This document shows, one piece after another, positions 10,826-21,465 of a stretch of DNA of 64,000 nt. Source of the DNA: Phellopilus nigrolimitatus (taxonomy: Eukaryota; Basidiomycota; Agaricomycetes; Hymenochaetales; Hymenochaetaceae); NCBI GenBank assembly GCA_021029095.1, contig JAJOHG010000026.1, positions 248,001 through 312,000 on the forward strand, written 5' to 3'. The position numbers were made by a program, and so were the translations under genes. The notes under the pieces were generated by a model. The model was not told where the DNA came from. It did not search any database and saw only the letters and a list, made by a program, of their open reading frames with translations. How positions within the stretch are numbered: position 1 is the stretch's first letter; each line of letters opens with the position of its first letter.

Positions 10826-11085
10826 TACTGCTCCTTTGCACCTTTCCTTCCTATTTTTGTCCCACTTTGCATGTTTCATCCTATTTCCGCTTCACTTTGC
10901 ACCTTTCCTTCCTATTTTTGTCCCACTTTGCATGTTTCATCCCATTTTCTCTTCTACTTTGCATATTTCATCCTATTTTCGCTTCACTTTTCATGTTTCA
11001 TCCTAATTTCATCCCACTTTGTATGTTTCATCCTATTTTCGCTTCGCTTTTCATGTTTCATCCTATTTTTATTTCGCTTTCCTTG
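10826..11085. repeat. Minisatellite of about 30-32 bp units inside the gypsy LTR
   Basis: Roughly eight imperfect copies of a unit like CACTTTGCATGTTTCATCC plus a pyrimidine-rich linker occur head to tail. It lies in the distal LTR, upstream of the TATA-like box with respect to minus-strand transcription. Confidence 0.75.
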
Positions 11086-11227
11086 TAAGCTGTATCTCAA
11101 ATTTGTTGTGCTGTGTTTGGTGTAAACAATCTTGAGATTGAATTCAGATCTTCTTAGCAAAAAGTTCTTTGTTTGGCTGAGAAGCATCTTGCGCGTCTTT
11201 GTGCTTTACTGCCATCTGATCCCTACC

Positions 11228-11558
11228 ATGCCCTGGTCCATGGCAAACATCCGCACAGCACTCTATGATCGTCTGTACCAGTTGATCGAAGAGTATTCTG
11301 AAGTGCAGGGTGAAAATGTTCATCCTGGAAGCATTGTGTATGACCCCTTTTCTTGCCAGGCTGTCTGACGGCTTTTTACTGATTAAGTTTGCCAGTATTT
11401 TGGTTGAGAAGTCCATTGATGTGCGAATGGATCCACCTGACTTGATCGGTGAACAGCTTAGGTGCGTCTTTTTCATTTTCTGTTTTCTTGGTTTTTGTTT
11501 AACATGTGCATTCCAGTCAGCGCCCACTTCCCAGCCATTGTGCTTCTGGTTCAATTAG
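11228..11558 (+). pseudogene. Plus-strand ORF fragment next to the gypsy LTR
   Basis: An ATG at 11228 (after ACC) opens a frame reading MPWSMANIRTALYDRL. The coding signal appears to continue in another frame (ILEALCMTPFLARLSDG...) to about 11460, followed by a gtgcgt...cag intron-like stretch and a TAG at 11556-11558. The frame change could be a frameshift or a small unseen intron. I do not recognise the family. Its position just beyond the LTR matches the start side of the antisense ORF whose end lies at 1-645, so the two may be two ends of one gene type. This is inference. Confidence 0.35.
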
Positions 11559-11599
11559 TCACATGTAGAAATTGATCCTTCTATTTGTCTTTTGCTTCT

Positions 11600-13675
11600 T
11601 TATTTTGATGCCCGTCGCTGAATTGGGGAAGCGATAACTTTGTTCTGAAGCTTCTGTGAACTAGCCGGAATATGTCCAAATTGATTTGGCGCATGACAGC
11701 GTCCAAGCGCTTTGGTCATGATGTCAGCCGGCATAGACTTGGTGGGGAGATAGCGAATGTCAATAAGACCTGACTCAACCACATCGCGCAGCCAATAGTG
11801 CCGCAAGTCCAAGTGCTTCATCCGTCCATGGTGTTCAGGGTTCCTGGCAACAGCAAGGGCAGATTGGTTGTCCACATAGAGTGTGGAAGGCGCATTGAAC
11901 TCATAGCCAAATTCTGAAAACAAGTTGCGCAACCACATAATCTCCTGACCACCCTGAACAGCAGAGATGTATTCCGCTTCAGTGGTAGAGAGAGTGACAA
12001 TAGTCTGAAGTCGACTAGCCCAGCTGATAGCACCAGTTCCCATCTTAACCACCAGGCCGCTTGTAGAGCGCCTGTCATCCTCATCCCCTCCATGGTCCGC
12101 GTCAGTGAATGTGGTGAACAATTCAGACGAGTTCTTGTCAGGCGCATAAGTCAACTTCATGTCTTTGGTACCCTGAAGGTAACGACACAAGTGCTTTGCA
12201 GCCTTCCAGTGAGCAGGACCAGGATTAGAACTGAAGCGCGCAAGAAGTCCAACTGCATATGAGATGTCAGGACGCGTTGCCACAGCCAGATACATGAGTG
12301 CACCAATCAGCTGCCTGTAGGGGACAGTCTTCATGAATGCGATCTCTTCTGGAGTGAGGGGACCCATGGACTTGCTGAGACGATGGCCTTCTGGTAGTGG
12401 AGTGGAAACCTCGCCGCATCCAGCCATTTCAAAGCGCTCAAGTAAGTCAGTGATGTACTGGCGCTGAGATAGGGATAGGGATCGGATTGAGCGGTCTCTC
12501 TCAATATGGACACCAAGCAGGAAGGAGGTAGGGCCGAGGTCGCGCAGTTTGAAATGCTTTTCAAGTTCGCGCTTGACAAACAAGAATTGCTCCTTCGACT
12601 TTGCAGCAATGGTCATGTCATCCACATAGACTGGAATGATGATGCGCACATCGTCGCGTCTGTAGACCCAAATGCTGTTGTCGCAGCGAACCAAAGAGAA
12701 GCCCATGCCCTTCAACACAGAGTCGAGTTTCTTGTGCCATTGGCGTCCAGCCTGCTTCAAACCATAGATGGCCTTAGCAAGTTTAAGCACAAAACCGGCG
12801 CCATAGTACTCCTCAAATCCTTCAGGCTGGTCCATGTAGACGTCATGATCCAAGTCACCATTGAGGAACGCAGTGGAGATGTCAATGCTGAACAACTCCA
12901 GGTCCTCAATTGCAGCCAAGGCCAGTATAGCGCGAAGTGCAGCCCACTTGGCAGTAGGAGCAAACACCTGTGCAAACTCTAAGCCAGGGCGCTGTGAGTA
13001 ACCCTTTGCAACCAATCGCGCCTTGTGCCTGTCCACTGAGCCATCTGCCTTGCGCTTGAGTTTGAACACCCACCGACAGCCAATGGTCTTGCGACCAGAA
13101 GGAAGTCTGACTGGGGTGAAGGTGCCATTCTCAACAAGACTGATAAACTCGTCCATTGCAGCCTGTTCCCAGAGGGAAGCGTCAGGACATCCCTTGATGT
13201 CTCTCCAGTGTACTGGCTCAGGACCATACTGGGTGTGCACCTCCGCAGAGAAGACATGCTCAAAGCAGTTTGTAGACTTCAACACATGATTGTGTGCGTC
13301 CTCAAAACTGATGTAGCAGTCCTCAAGTGCCGCATTTGCCCCAAAGTCCATAAGTCCAGCAAACATAAGCGCCTCAGCCTGCATCTCATCCTCAGACATG
13401 ATGTCTAACTCGTCACTGCGCTCAATCACAGGCTCAGGTGTAGGTGCTGCTGGTGCTGGTGCAGCTGGAGCCCTAGGAATGCGACGACCTGGATAATCTG
13501 CAAGTGGATTAATCACTGCATCTCTGTACCCATGCAAAGGACGCGGCTGAGGGCGCCAAGACGTTGAAGGCCAAGAAGGCGCTTCAGGTGCAGGTGTAGA
13601 CTCAGGTGCAGGAGTGGGAGCAGGAGGTTCCTTGGGTCGTTTCGCAGGAGGAGGGTGAGCAGAGGGAGAGAACAC
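11600..13675 (-). CDS. Copia A reverse transcriptase and RNase H segment
   Basis: The 691-residue open segment holds a Pro/Ala-rich linker followed by a copia reverse transcriptase (WVFKLKRKADG; FAPTAKWAALR; YGLKQAGRQW) with the catalytic YVDD at about residue 348. RNase H follows, with STTEAEY and YVDNQSA. It ends with TAA at 11600. It is continuous in frame with the integrase segment upstream and is separated from it only by a TGA (13706-13708). That stop could have come from a CGA codon by C-to-T change at a CpG, so the segment is best read as the downstream part of a once single polyprotein. Confidence 0.88.
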   Translation of the reverse strand: MFSPSAHPPPAKRPKEPPAPTPAPESTPAPEAPSWPSTSWRPQPRPLHGYRDAVINPLADYPGRRIPRAPAAPAPAAPTPEPVIERSDELDIMSEDEMQAEALMFAGLMDFGANAALEDCYISFEDAHNHVLKSTNCFEHVFSAEVHTQYGPEPVHWRDIKGCPDASLWEQAAMDEFISLVENGTFTPVRLPSGRKTIGCRWVFKLKRKADGSVDRHKARLVAKGYSQRPGLEFAQVFAPTAKWAALRAILALAAIEDLELFSIDISTAFLNGDLDHDVYMDQPEGFEEYYGAGFVLKLAKAIYGLKQAGRQWHKKLDSVLKGMGFSLVRCDNSIWVYRRDDVRIIIPVYVDDMTIAAKSKEQFLFVKRELEKHFKLRDLGPTSFLLGVHIERDRSIRSLSLSQRQYITDLLERFEMAGCGEVSTPLPEGHRLSKSMGPLTPEEIAFMKTVPYRQLIGALMYLAVATRPDISYAVGLLARFSSNPGPAHWKAAKHLCRYLQGTKDMKLTYAPDKNSSELFTTFTDADHGGDEDDRRSTSGLVVKMGTGAISWASRLQTIVTLSTTEAEYISAVQGGQEIMWLRNLFSEFGYEFNAPSTLYVDNQSALAVARNPEHHGRMKHLDLRHYWLRDVVESGLIDIRYLPTKSMPADIMTKALGRCHAPNQFGHIPASSQKLQNKVIASPIQRRASK

Positions 13676-13705
13676 AGGAGGGTCAGGAGGGACATCAGAT
13701 GGTGC

Positions 13706-15440
13706 TCACTCGCGCTTTACAGCAGGCCGAGTTGGAGTCACCGGAGGTGGTGCAGGACGAAAGGGAGGAGTGACTGGAGCTGGTGGGGGACGAGGAGGAG
13801 GAGTAGCAGGACAAGGAGGAGGAGCTGGTGGATTAGCAGGGAGAAGAAGTGGCGGAACATCATCCACATCGCCATCTCCCCCTTGTTCCGGCACAGCTGT
13901 AGCCTCTGGAGGAGTTGGAACCCTTAAATCGACAGGAGACCTGGTATTTCCAGGGAACACGCGCTCATCAAACTGAGCAGAGTCACTAATGACCTCTTTG
14001 CGCGTTATGGAGTTCCAGAATATCCAGCCTTTGTAGTTCTCAGGGTAACCAATAAAAGAGCATTTCTGCGTATGTGACTGGAGCTGTTTGCGCATATCTT
14101 TCTTGACATGCACATAGGAGGTGCAGCCAAATACTCGAAAATGCGACACATCCGGCTTGGAATTGTGCCACAGCTCATAGGGCGTCTTGCCCTGGACAGC
14201 AGAAGTTGGAGAGCGATTGTGTACATGAACAAAAGCATTGACTGCATCCCACCAGAAACTGGCAGGCAGGTGTGCTTCGTTCAGCATAGTAGTAATGCCC
14301 TCAGCCAAAGTGCGATTTGCTCGCTCAGCTACTCCATTCTGGTGGGGTTCATCACGAACAGTGTGTTGCCGGTGAATCCCTTCAGAAATGCAGAATTGCT
14401 CCCATGCCTTGGGCATGTACTCTCCTCCCTTGTCATCGCGCGTCGCTTTTATCTTCAGGTTGAGCTGGTTCTCTGCATGTGCTTTGTAGCGCTTGAAAGC
14501 GTCAAATGCATCGCTTTTCTTCTTAAGGGGTATGACTCCCCAGCGCCGACTGAAATCATCAATGAATGTGATCCAGTAACGATAACCGTGCCGAGTTTGA
14601 ACTGGCAGAGGGCCATGCACATCAGAGTGGACCAGCTGCAACAGACCAGTAGAACGATGCGATGCAAGTCTTGAGACATTCGACCTATGCTGCTTGCCTG
14701 CAATGCAAGGCTCGCAGATTGGGTCAGGCGACTCCATAGACTTCACAATAATCCCCTTAACCATGTCCTGATCGATCAGTCTCTTGACATCCCCATGATT
14801 CAAGTGCGCAAAACGACGATGCCAGAGCGTTAAGTCGAGTGGACAGGTGCTAACCATGCCAGAGAATTGGGTCATGGGCACAACTTGTCCATTGAGGAAC
14901 GCGGCATAGTTGGTGTTGATTGCAGCAGTGAAGAGGAGAGTGCCGTTGCGACGAAAGAGAATCTGATCAGACTTGATGGTGACAATGTAGGATTTGACAC
15001 GAGTTAAATACAGGACTGAGAGGAGATTGTTTCTGAGATCTGGTACATGAAGAATGCGCTCAAACTCTAGCAGACGACCCTTCTTTCCATTGACCACTGG
15101 TTGAAAGCGGACAGTCCCCATTCCAACTGAGTAAATAACGTCGTTGTTGGCGAGGCGGATGGGTGTGCGATTAGGGGTATATTGGTTGAACCAATGACGA
15201 TGAGGTGTCATGTGGCAAGTGGCGCCTGTATCAACAATCTAGTCAGATCCTGCATCAGAGAGGAGGGGCGAGTTGGGATTGGTGAAGTCATGGGTACTTG
15301 CATTGCCAGCAAACTCAGCAGACTGAGTCGACTCAGTGTCCTCCTGCGCCGCATTCGCCTTTGCCTTGCCTCCCCTCTTCTTCTTGTCCTTCAACTCCTT
15401 CATCGCATCACGACGCTTGTAGCAAGTTGCTTCAAGGTGG
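13706..15440 (-). pseudogene. Copia A protease-integrase segment with two in-frame stops
   Basis: Reading in one frame from the insertion point at 15440, the segment has a Lys-rich linker and then a TAG (15239-15241) where the homologous position most simply read TGG. The protease motif IVDTGATCHMT follows directly. Next come the GAG pre-integrase domain (LWHRRFAHLN ... CEPCIAGK) and the integrase core, with D in VHSDVHG, D in TRDDKGGEY and E in NGVAERANRT. A Pro-rich C-terminal linker ends in the TGA at 13706. Everything except the stops looks functional, so inactivation is recent. Confidence 0.85.
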
Positions 15441-15445
15441 TTCTT

Positions 15446-16373
15446 CCACTTCAGGCACCCCCCTACAGAGGACCTAATAGGTATAACTCTCCCCAAGAGG
15501 GTTTGGCCTATTAGGTCCCCTTTTTCAGTGGCATTCCCAAGGGATGTGGGGTTTCCCAGAGGTCTGGATTTTCCCAATTTCGGGAATTCCCCAGACTGAT
15601 CTCAGGGTCTCTGGGAAAACCCAGCCATGGGTAATCCCATAGCTTGTCACTGGCTGTCAGGGGGTCCTGGTTTGGGAATTCCCCAATAAATAGACCTAAT
15701 TATAGCAGTTTTCTCTTTGCTGCATGGCATACATATACTGGATTCTATAGTACTAATTAGAGCCCAAACCACAGTTTGATCTGGCCTGGGCCACCAGGGA
15801 TTTAGTACAAACTGGGTCAGAGGCAGGTCAATTCAGGGGTCAGTCAGGACATAATTCCTCTGACAAAATATAGGGAGTTAAGCCACAATGTATATACAGG
15901 CTTTCTTTTTAGTTTTTACTGTGCATGTCAATATGCCATATCACAGGGATAAGTTTCTTTCTAAAACTCTTATGGTAAAGTTGCAGTCATATTGCACAGG
16001 CTCGTTTTAGAGTAGTATAAAAGAAAACATGTTGGATTGCACAACTTATATCCTAAGATATAGATAACATTATCCTGACTGTATGGCACCATACAATTTT
16101 ACTATGTGGTTATATGTAGTTATATGAGGTATTTACAAGCTCGGGAACTCCCAGTATGGGTATTCCGAAGATTGGGAACTTCCAAGACTGGGAACTCCCA
16201 GCATGGGTATTCCCAAGATTGGGAACTCCCAGCATGGACATTCCCAAGATTGGGAGATCCCAAGTTGGGAGATCCCAGCTTGGGCATTCCCAAGCTCAGG
16301 ATTTACCAGCTAGACAAAGCATACTTAAAATAAGTCTTTCACACCTTAAAATTCAATGCATTATAATAAGACA
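15446..16373 (+). repeat. Left long terminal inverted repeat of the 8.65-kb element
   Basis: Colinear with the reverse complement of 23093-24100 over essentially its whole length, with scattered substitutions and small indels. It contains a TATA-like tataaaag (about 16016) facing inward and a subterminal array. Short open frames here are artefacts of the repeats. Confidence 0.9.
16130..16320. repeat. Subterminal array of alternating GGGAA/TTCCC units (left)
   Basis: Repeats of the type TTGGGAACTCCCAGCATGGG alternate with their near-complements, so the array can fold into many small hairpins. Confidence 0.8.
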
Positions 16374-16500
16374 ATATTACAGGTGGGTGTAGGAGCCATA
16401 CAAGATTACCTGGGTGCTAATTACCACATTTCCAGAATTTTACTTACCATGGTAATATTAAAGTTTCACTATATGGCTACTGGCGCTGCAGCAGGTTCTA

Positions 16501-16792
16501 CAGGTGGGTCAGAAAAGTCTTTGCCCCCCCTAAAAAAGGAAGGCAGTTCCCGTCCGCCTTGTTGACACAAAGACTGTATCAAAAATTGTTTGACTGCGCA
16601 TGATCTTTGTTTTAGATGCATATTATAAACGTACAATACGTACTTATTAATTATTTTTTGGATGTGTTGAGCTGGCAGCACACCGTAGGTAATGGTGAGC
16701 GAGGACTCGACGACGCGGCAGCCTTTGCTACGCAGGCGGGAACCGCCTTCCTTTTTCAGGGGGGGGGGGCGAAGACTTTTCTGACCCACCTG
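16501..16792. mobile_element. 292-bp MITE with TA target duplication
   Basis: Inverted termini of about 50 bp start CAGGTGGGTCAGAAAAGTCT and include a C/G homopolymer and GGAAGGC. TA lies on both sides (16499-16500 and 16793-16794). No coding capacity. The TA duplication suggests mobilisation by a Tc1/mariner-like transposase. Confidence 0.8.
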
Positions 16793-16794
16793 TA

Positions 16795-17571
16795 ATTGGC
16801 AGTCCCGGCACTCCGGCATGACCCTGGCCTACTCCAAAAGCGGTGGGCAGTTGCGCGCTGCCCGCTTTTTCTTGTTATTACGAGCCCTGACTTTAGGAAG
16901 GATCGTCCTACTAACTGGTCATTATCTTTGTGCTTGCATATATTTGGTCCCAGCTGGTGGCAATACAAAAAGTGTACAAAATTTGCGTTACCCGAGTGTA
17001 CTTTGGTATCGGCGCCCGTGCCACAACCACTACAAAACTCAAACTTGTTACCAAATTAGGAAAATCCCCCATGCTCAGCACCATTCTCATTTGTATTTTC
17101 AGCATAGTAATTCTTCTACTGCACGTAAAAACATGATTTCTTTTGCGTTCTCAAGCGCCTCACAATACCTACACGATTATGTAACATAGTAGATGGGTTT
17201 GGGGGCTGAAAAATAACCCCTGAGACGATTTGTCCTGAGCTTATCCAGCCTGCAGACTTTGCAGGCTGTATGCACCAAATTCCGAAAAATCCAAGCCGGT
17301 ACACTTCTGTGCGGATGGTACTGTCTGAAAGGTCTACTTCAGGCCTTCCAGATGGTGTATCTATCTTTCCCATCCGTTTGGTATTCAGCTAGAATGTGTA
17401 GCCCTGGACTGTACGGTCATTTTTATTGTAATATCATTGCAATCGGACCAGAACTCACTTCTCTATCAGCAAATTACTATAAACCAAAATTTGAAGTATA
17501 GGTTATGTAAATGTCTCATCCTTTTGTTTGAAAATCACAACACTCTTTTACATGGGCTACCAACCAGGATT
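16795..17571. other. Spacer inside the TIR element
   Basis: No gene, RNA or repeat that I can support in this stretch. Confidence 0.4.
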
Positions 17572-17670
17572 GTAACCTGCCATGCGAAGCCGTGGCCACT
17601 ACCCAAGTTGATTACATCAGCTAACCTGGGCTCGTAACCTGCCATGCGAAGCAGTGGCCACTACCCAAGT
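17572..17670 (+). repeat. Two direct copies of a 37-bp unit
   Basis: The unit gtaacctgccatgcgaag... lies at 17572-17608 and 17634-17670 and differs at one base (62-bp period). Function unknown. Confidence 0.75.
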
Positions 17671-18149
17671 AGGAATTATTTGTATTTGTACTATCATTGC
17701 CCACCCTTCGCTAGCGGGTCGTAAAATCAGCCTAGACCAATTCAGGACACCCTGCGGACACCCCGATTGATCGCACTCCTGCTTTTTGGGGCGGCTGGCC
17801 GACGCGATCCCGACGCGCATCCACGTCGTGCCCCAACGCTCCCGCCGCGACAGAGCTTTTTTTTTCCTGTTTACTTTTGTATTTCCATTACCTATCCATT
17901 CTTACTATAGTACTACAAGAATATTCATTTATACTATACATTCTAAAAGGGGGCGGGGAGCGCTCGCTCACCCGCCCGCCGCCTCCCACCAACTGGAATG
18001 CGCATCACGTCAGGCCCTCGCGCCCGTTCACCCCGCCCGTTCACCCCGCCGCCTGCTGCGTGTTGCCCTGCAATTCTGCACGTCGTCCCGCATTTCTGCG
18101 CTCACCACCCGTCCGACCGCCCACGCTCCCTGACCGACCCCCGTCTCTT

Positions 18150-19390
18150 GCTGTGGTCTTCGCGTACGGGTTGAGACGGAAAAGAACAAGCTTGTTGGTA
18201 AGCGGGTTCTTGTGCTGCGTCCAGGGACGCTTGTGGATCTTCGCGCCTTCGGGGCGTACAATGGCCTGGATCTCCGAGCTGTTGATGAGGCATGTAATGT
18301 CGGGGTTCGCGATCTTGGCGGTCGAAAAGAAGTAGTCCTTCTTCTGGACGGCAACGGTGCCGAACGTGCCAAGACCTCGTCGAGGCGAGCAGACGCGCTC
18401 TCGGGTCCAGATGACGAAACATCTAATATGGCCACCCGGCGCGAGCTGGAGAATATTGAGGCGCGTGACGTTAACAAGCTCGACGCTGCGGAACGCCTTG
18501 ACGATACCGTTGTCCACAGAGTACACGACGAGAAAGCCACGGCGGTGGCGGTGGTGGTCGTTCCGCAGCTTGCCCCTGCCCGCGCGGAGCTTGCGGGAGG
18601 AGGAGACCTTCTGCATGTCGGCGTACGCACCGAGCGCGGTGAGGAGCGCAACGGCCTTGGTGAGCGACTCGGCGGCGGCAGCGACGGCGAGGGGCACCTC
18701 TTCGATCTGCTCGATGCGGTGGCCGCGCGGGGAGCGTGGAGGCGGCGAGCGTGGAGACGACGGCAAAGCGGTGCTGGTTCTGGTACCTTGACGTGCCAGC
18801 TGCGTCAGACCGTGGTCGGCGCGAACATACGCCCGCCGCGACACATGTTGCCGAAGGCGGCCTGGCCGGAGCACTGCGTGCCCGAGACGCCGACGCGCGA
18901 GATACATGCGACGGCGCGGCCTGTGCTCCAAGACTCGGCGCTGGTCTGGTGGCCGGCCTTCTTGCTCACCGCGTACGGCTGGCGCTTGTTCTTCGCAATG
19001 CTCTCTGAAGTGACCGTTAGGAACCGGCTCTTCACTTGGAAAAGCCGTTGGGTAAAGAACTCACTGTGCACCTGCTGGACAACGTCCAGACGGATGGGCG
19101 TCGTCAGGACAAACCCGGAAAGAGCAACAGCGAGCGGGTGGTGACGATGCGCCGCTACAGTTCTCCGGCGTGGCGATCCCGACGAGGTCGGACCCGTGTG
19201 CTCGTTCAACGAGCCTGGGAAGTGGGTACGCGCGAGCATACGTGTCATCGCGCTGAGCGACACGGACGTGCCGCTGCAGTTCGTCGATGTCGCGATCCTG
19301 ACGAACAAGGCGTGCTGCGCGGTCGGCCTCGCACGTAAGAACAGCGGAAAATGCAGTGAGGGGTCTGCGCGTGCATCCAATGGTTCTGAA
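18150..19390 (-). pseudogene. RPL4: Ribosomal protein L4 (uL4) pseudogene captured inside the TIR element
   Basis: Minus-strand fragments follow the uL4 protein in order: [104 protein letters not shown]-like, FSTAKIANPD, LINSSEIQAIVRP and NPYAKT. uL4 is a large-subunit protein lining the exit tunnel. The reading frame shifts after FAP and again before GHRIEQ, and several conserved residues are changed. A 60-nt intron with GT-AG ends (19005-19064) remains between VH and SIAKN, with correct phase. The copy therefore came from genomic DNA rather than a reverse-transcribed mRNA. It cannot make a normal protein. Confidence 0.88.
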
Positions 19391-19760
19391 GCGTAGTTAA
19401 GGCTTTTCCCGCGCGTTCTCAGTATGACGAGGCAGCGCGGATGTCGTCTGCTGGATTCGAAGCGTGCCGCGCTTGGAGGACGGCCGCATAGGGGGAGACC
19501 AAGCGTGTCGTGTCCACACGCAGGCCGTGCGTGCCGCACAAGCCGCTGGCGTGCCCTGCAGCGGTCCTGACTGCATGAAAGGGTCTGAGAAAGAAATCAG
19601 AACATTGTTTCAAGTAGATAAAAGGTTATTTGTACTTACCTGAGGGTCTTGCTGTAATGTTGAGGCCGTGGACGTCGTTGTTGTCGTCGACAAGCGACAT
19701 CAAGATGACGTCCGCGACTTTCGGCACTTCCCGTGCGGTGCTCGCGCACTTGCTTCCGAG
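19391..19760 (-). other. Unrecognised coding-like fragments upstream of the uL4 pseudogene
   Basis: Minus strand near 19640-19720 reads VADVILMSLVDDNNDVHGLN followed by ITARPSG and a gtaagt donor. It looks like an exon of some gene, but I cannot name it. Confidence 0.3.
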
Positions 19761-20589
19761 CGCACCTTGTTTGATTTATACAACATCCAATACAATACCG
19801 TTGACCTTGATTTTTTCTGAGGGATCAAATATGTGCTATTTCTATGTATTGAAAAATCTACAATATCCCGATCTTCATAGATGACTTCAGAGTAAGCATA
19901 CAATTACACATTTCCCATGTAAAACCTTATTTTTGCAGTTTCACTAATTATTTTCTACAGTTTGATCAAGTGGACGGATTGAGGCGGTTGTTTTTTTAAA
20001 TAGAACTATACGACTAGTATAAAATTATCTGTGTGTCCGATTAGTTGTGGAAGAAGCAGAAATATGCTATCTCGAAAACAGTGTTTTGGAGCATGAACAG
20101 CGTGTAGATTATATTGTAAACTTGTCTTGCCTAACTCAAATACACACACTCTCACCCATTTCTTCTAAATTTCCAATCTAACACCTGAAAAACATTTGTT
20201 TATATGTAAATATGTATGCCCCAAATTATCAGAATTTATTAAGCTGAGGAAGAATTAAAATAAGACAAAAAACGGTCGTTTCGGACCTGAATTCACTAAA
20301 ATGACTTGAAATCGAGCATGTTTTGACTCTTGAGCGCCAACGAGCACCGTGTTTAGCCTAAAGTTTTTAATTTGAGCCAACCTTAGTTATATCTACTAAT
20401 ATGAAAAGTTTTAACTTTATAGATCGAAGTTTCTAATTTATAAAAATCTAAAACTTTGCGTGTTTTGGTATTGAGAGCACCTCACCGGTGTCGATTCCGT
20501 TATAACTTACAATATACTTGATCCTGGTTCTCCTAAAAACATTAAAGGATGAATTATAGTGTAATATAAATATTAAATATTTTTTAGCA
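19761..20589. other. AT-rich spacer inside the TIR element
   Basis: Markedly more AT-rich than the gene fragments on both sides. I see no gene or structured repeat. Confidence 0.4.
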
Positions 20590-20998
20590 TTTAAATGCTG
20601 CGCCGACCAGGCAGAAATGAATATACTTTTGTACTTTCCTTCGAGCCACAACGTCGGCATCAACCCGGCAAAGCAAATCATTACTCGATTTGGGGCGCGG
20701 ATCAGTGCCGACGATGACACGTCGTTTTCTTCCTCGACGTCGTCTGCTACGTCGTCTCCGTCGCCGTCTCTCTCTGGCTTGCCGCGTGGTCACCTGTTGC
20801 TCGCTCTCGCTCCTCTGTATCCTTACACGGCTCATCTCAGACTCCTCAAGCTCACTGCTGCGCACCTGCATCGTCCCTTGCTACTCGCCAGCCGCAAGAG
20901 GCTTTCTTCTGTCAGTCTGATGCCCCCGACTCGCCTCAGCCGTCGCAGGACGACAGTGCCTCGGGGCCCTCTCGCAAGCGTCCCAGGACAGACATGAG

Positions 20999-21125
20999 CG
21001 GAAGTTGCTAAAAATACGTCTCAAGCTTCCTGTATACGCACCCTGGCGCGGCGGGGAACCGCAGGACGACGTTCGAAGCGCAGCATGTCGCGCCGGCGCA
21101 GCGGACGCCCCGCGCGTCAGTTGTG
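20999..21125. repeat. Segment duplicated at 22487-22612 (copy 1)
   Basis: Starts gaagttgct and ends cagttgtgc. Colinear with copy 2 with about 80 percent or better visual identity. It lies exactly where the bZIP fragment is interrupted. Confidence 0.75.
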
Positions 21126-21465
21126 CGGCGTGAAGATGCCCACGCCGTGTTCCTGTGCATCGTTGAGGTGGGCATTTGCTCCGGAGGCGTTCCGCGCGAG
21201 CCGGCAGACGCGGGCGTCCAGTAGCCCACGCGCACGTCGACGGTGGCCGTGTCCGTGTCCGTCGCGGGGCGCTGCGTCGGATATGGCGGGCTCGATGCGC
21301 ACGGAGCCGTGCGCGAGCGAGCCGCGCGAGAGCAGGCAGAGCCCTCGGCGCCCGCGGGGAGCGCAAAGGAAGCCTGCGAGTGGTACGGCGGGGCGTCCAT
21401 TTTTTCCTTGGCCGGAAGGTCTTGGGTGAGTGAGTGTTGCGCTTTCAGGTCGGCTTGGAGGCGCG
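21125..21465 (-). other. GC-rich coding-like stretch joined to duplicated segment copy 1
   Basis: On the minus strand, frames starting MDAPPYHSQ lead toward the copy-1 segment (YRKLET), suggesting the start of the same gene whose later part lies at 22260-22662. Not recognised. Confidence 0.3.

Larger units (their letters stand above)
677..11128 (-). mobile_element. Ty3/gypsy LTR retrotransposon, 3' LTR outside window or lost
   Basis: Reading on the minus strand, the order is LTR (10273 to about 11128), PBS, gag-protease, pol. This protease/RT/RNase H/integrase order is the Ty3/gypsy order. No second LTR copy is visible between 676 and 1, where a plus-strand ORF lies instead. The 3' LTR therefore lies left of the window or has been deleted. 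Confidence 0.85.
10273..11128 (-). repeat. LTR of the gypsy element (outer edge uncertain)
   Basis: The inner edge is set by minus-strand ...CGACA next to the PBS. An outer edge at 11128 would give minus-strand TGTTTACACC, a plausible TG start, but no second LTR is available to confirm it. The LTR holds a TATA-like box and a minisatellite. Confidence 0.6.

Noticed and set aside
11129..11599. Possible 3' LTR of copia A
   Set aside because: No sequence in common with the 180-bp LTR at 25817-25996.
18212..19144. Plus-strand 310-residue open frame over the L4 pseudogene
   Set aside because: It is antisense to clear L4 coding sequence and has no recognisable character.
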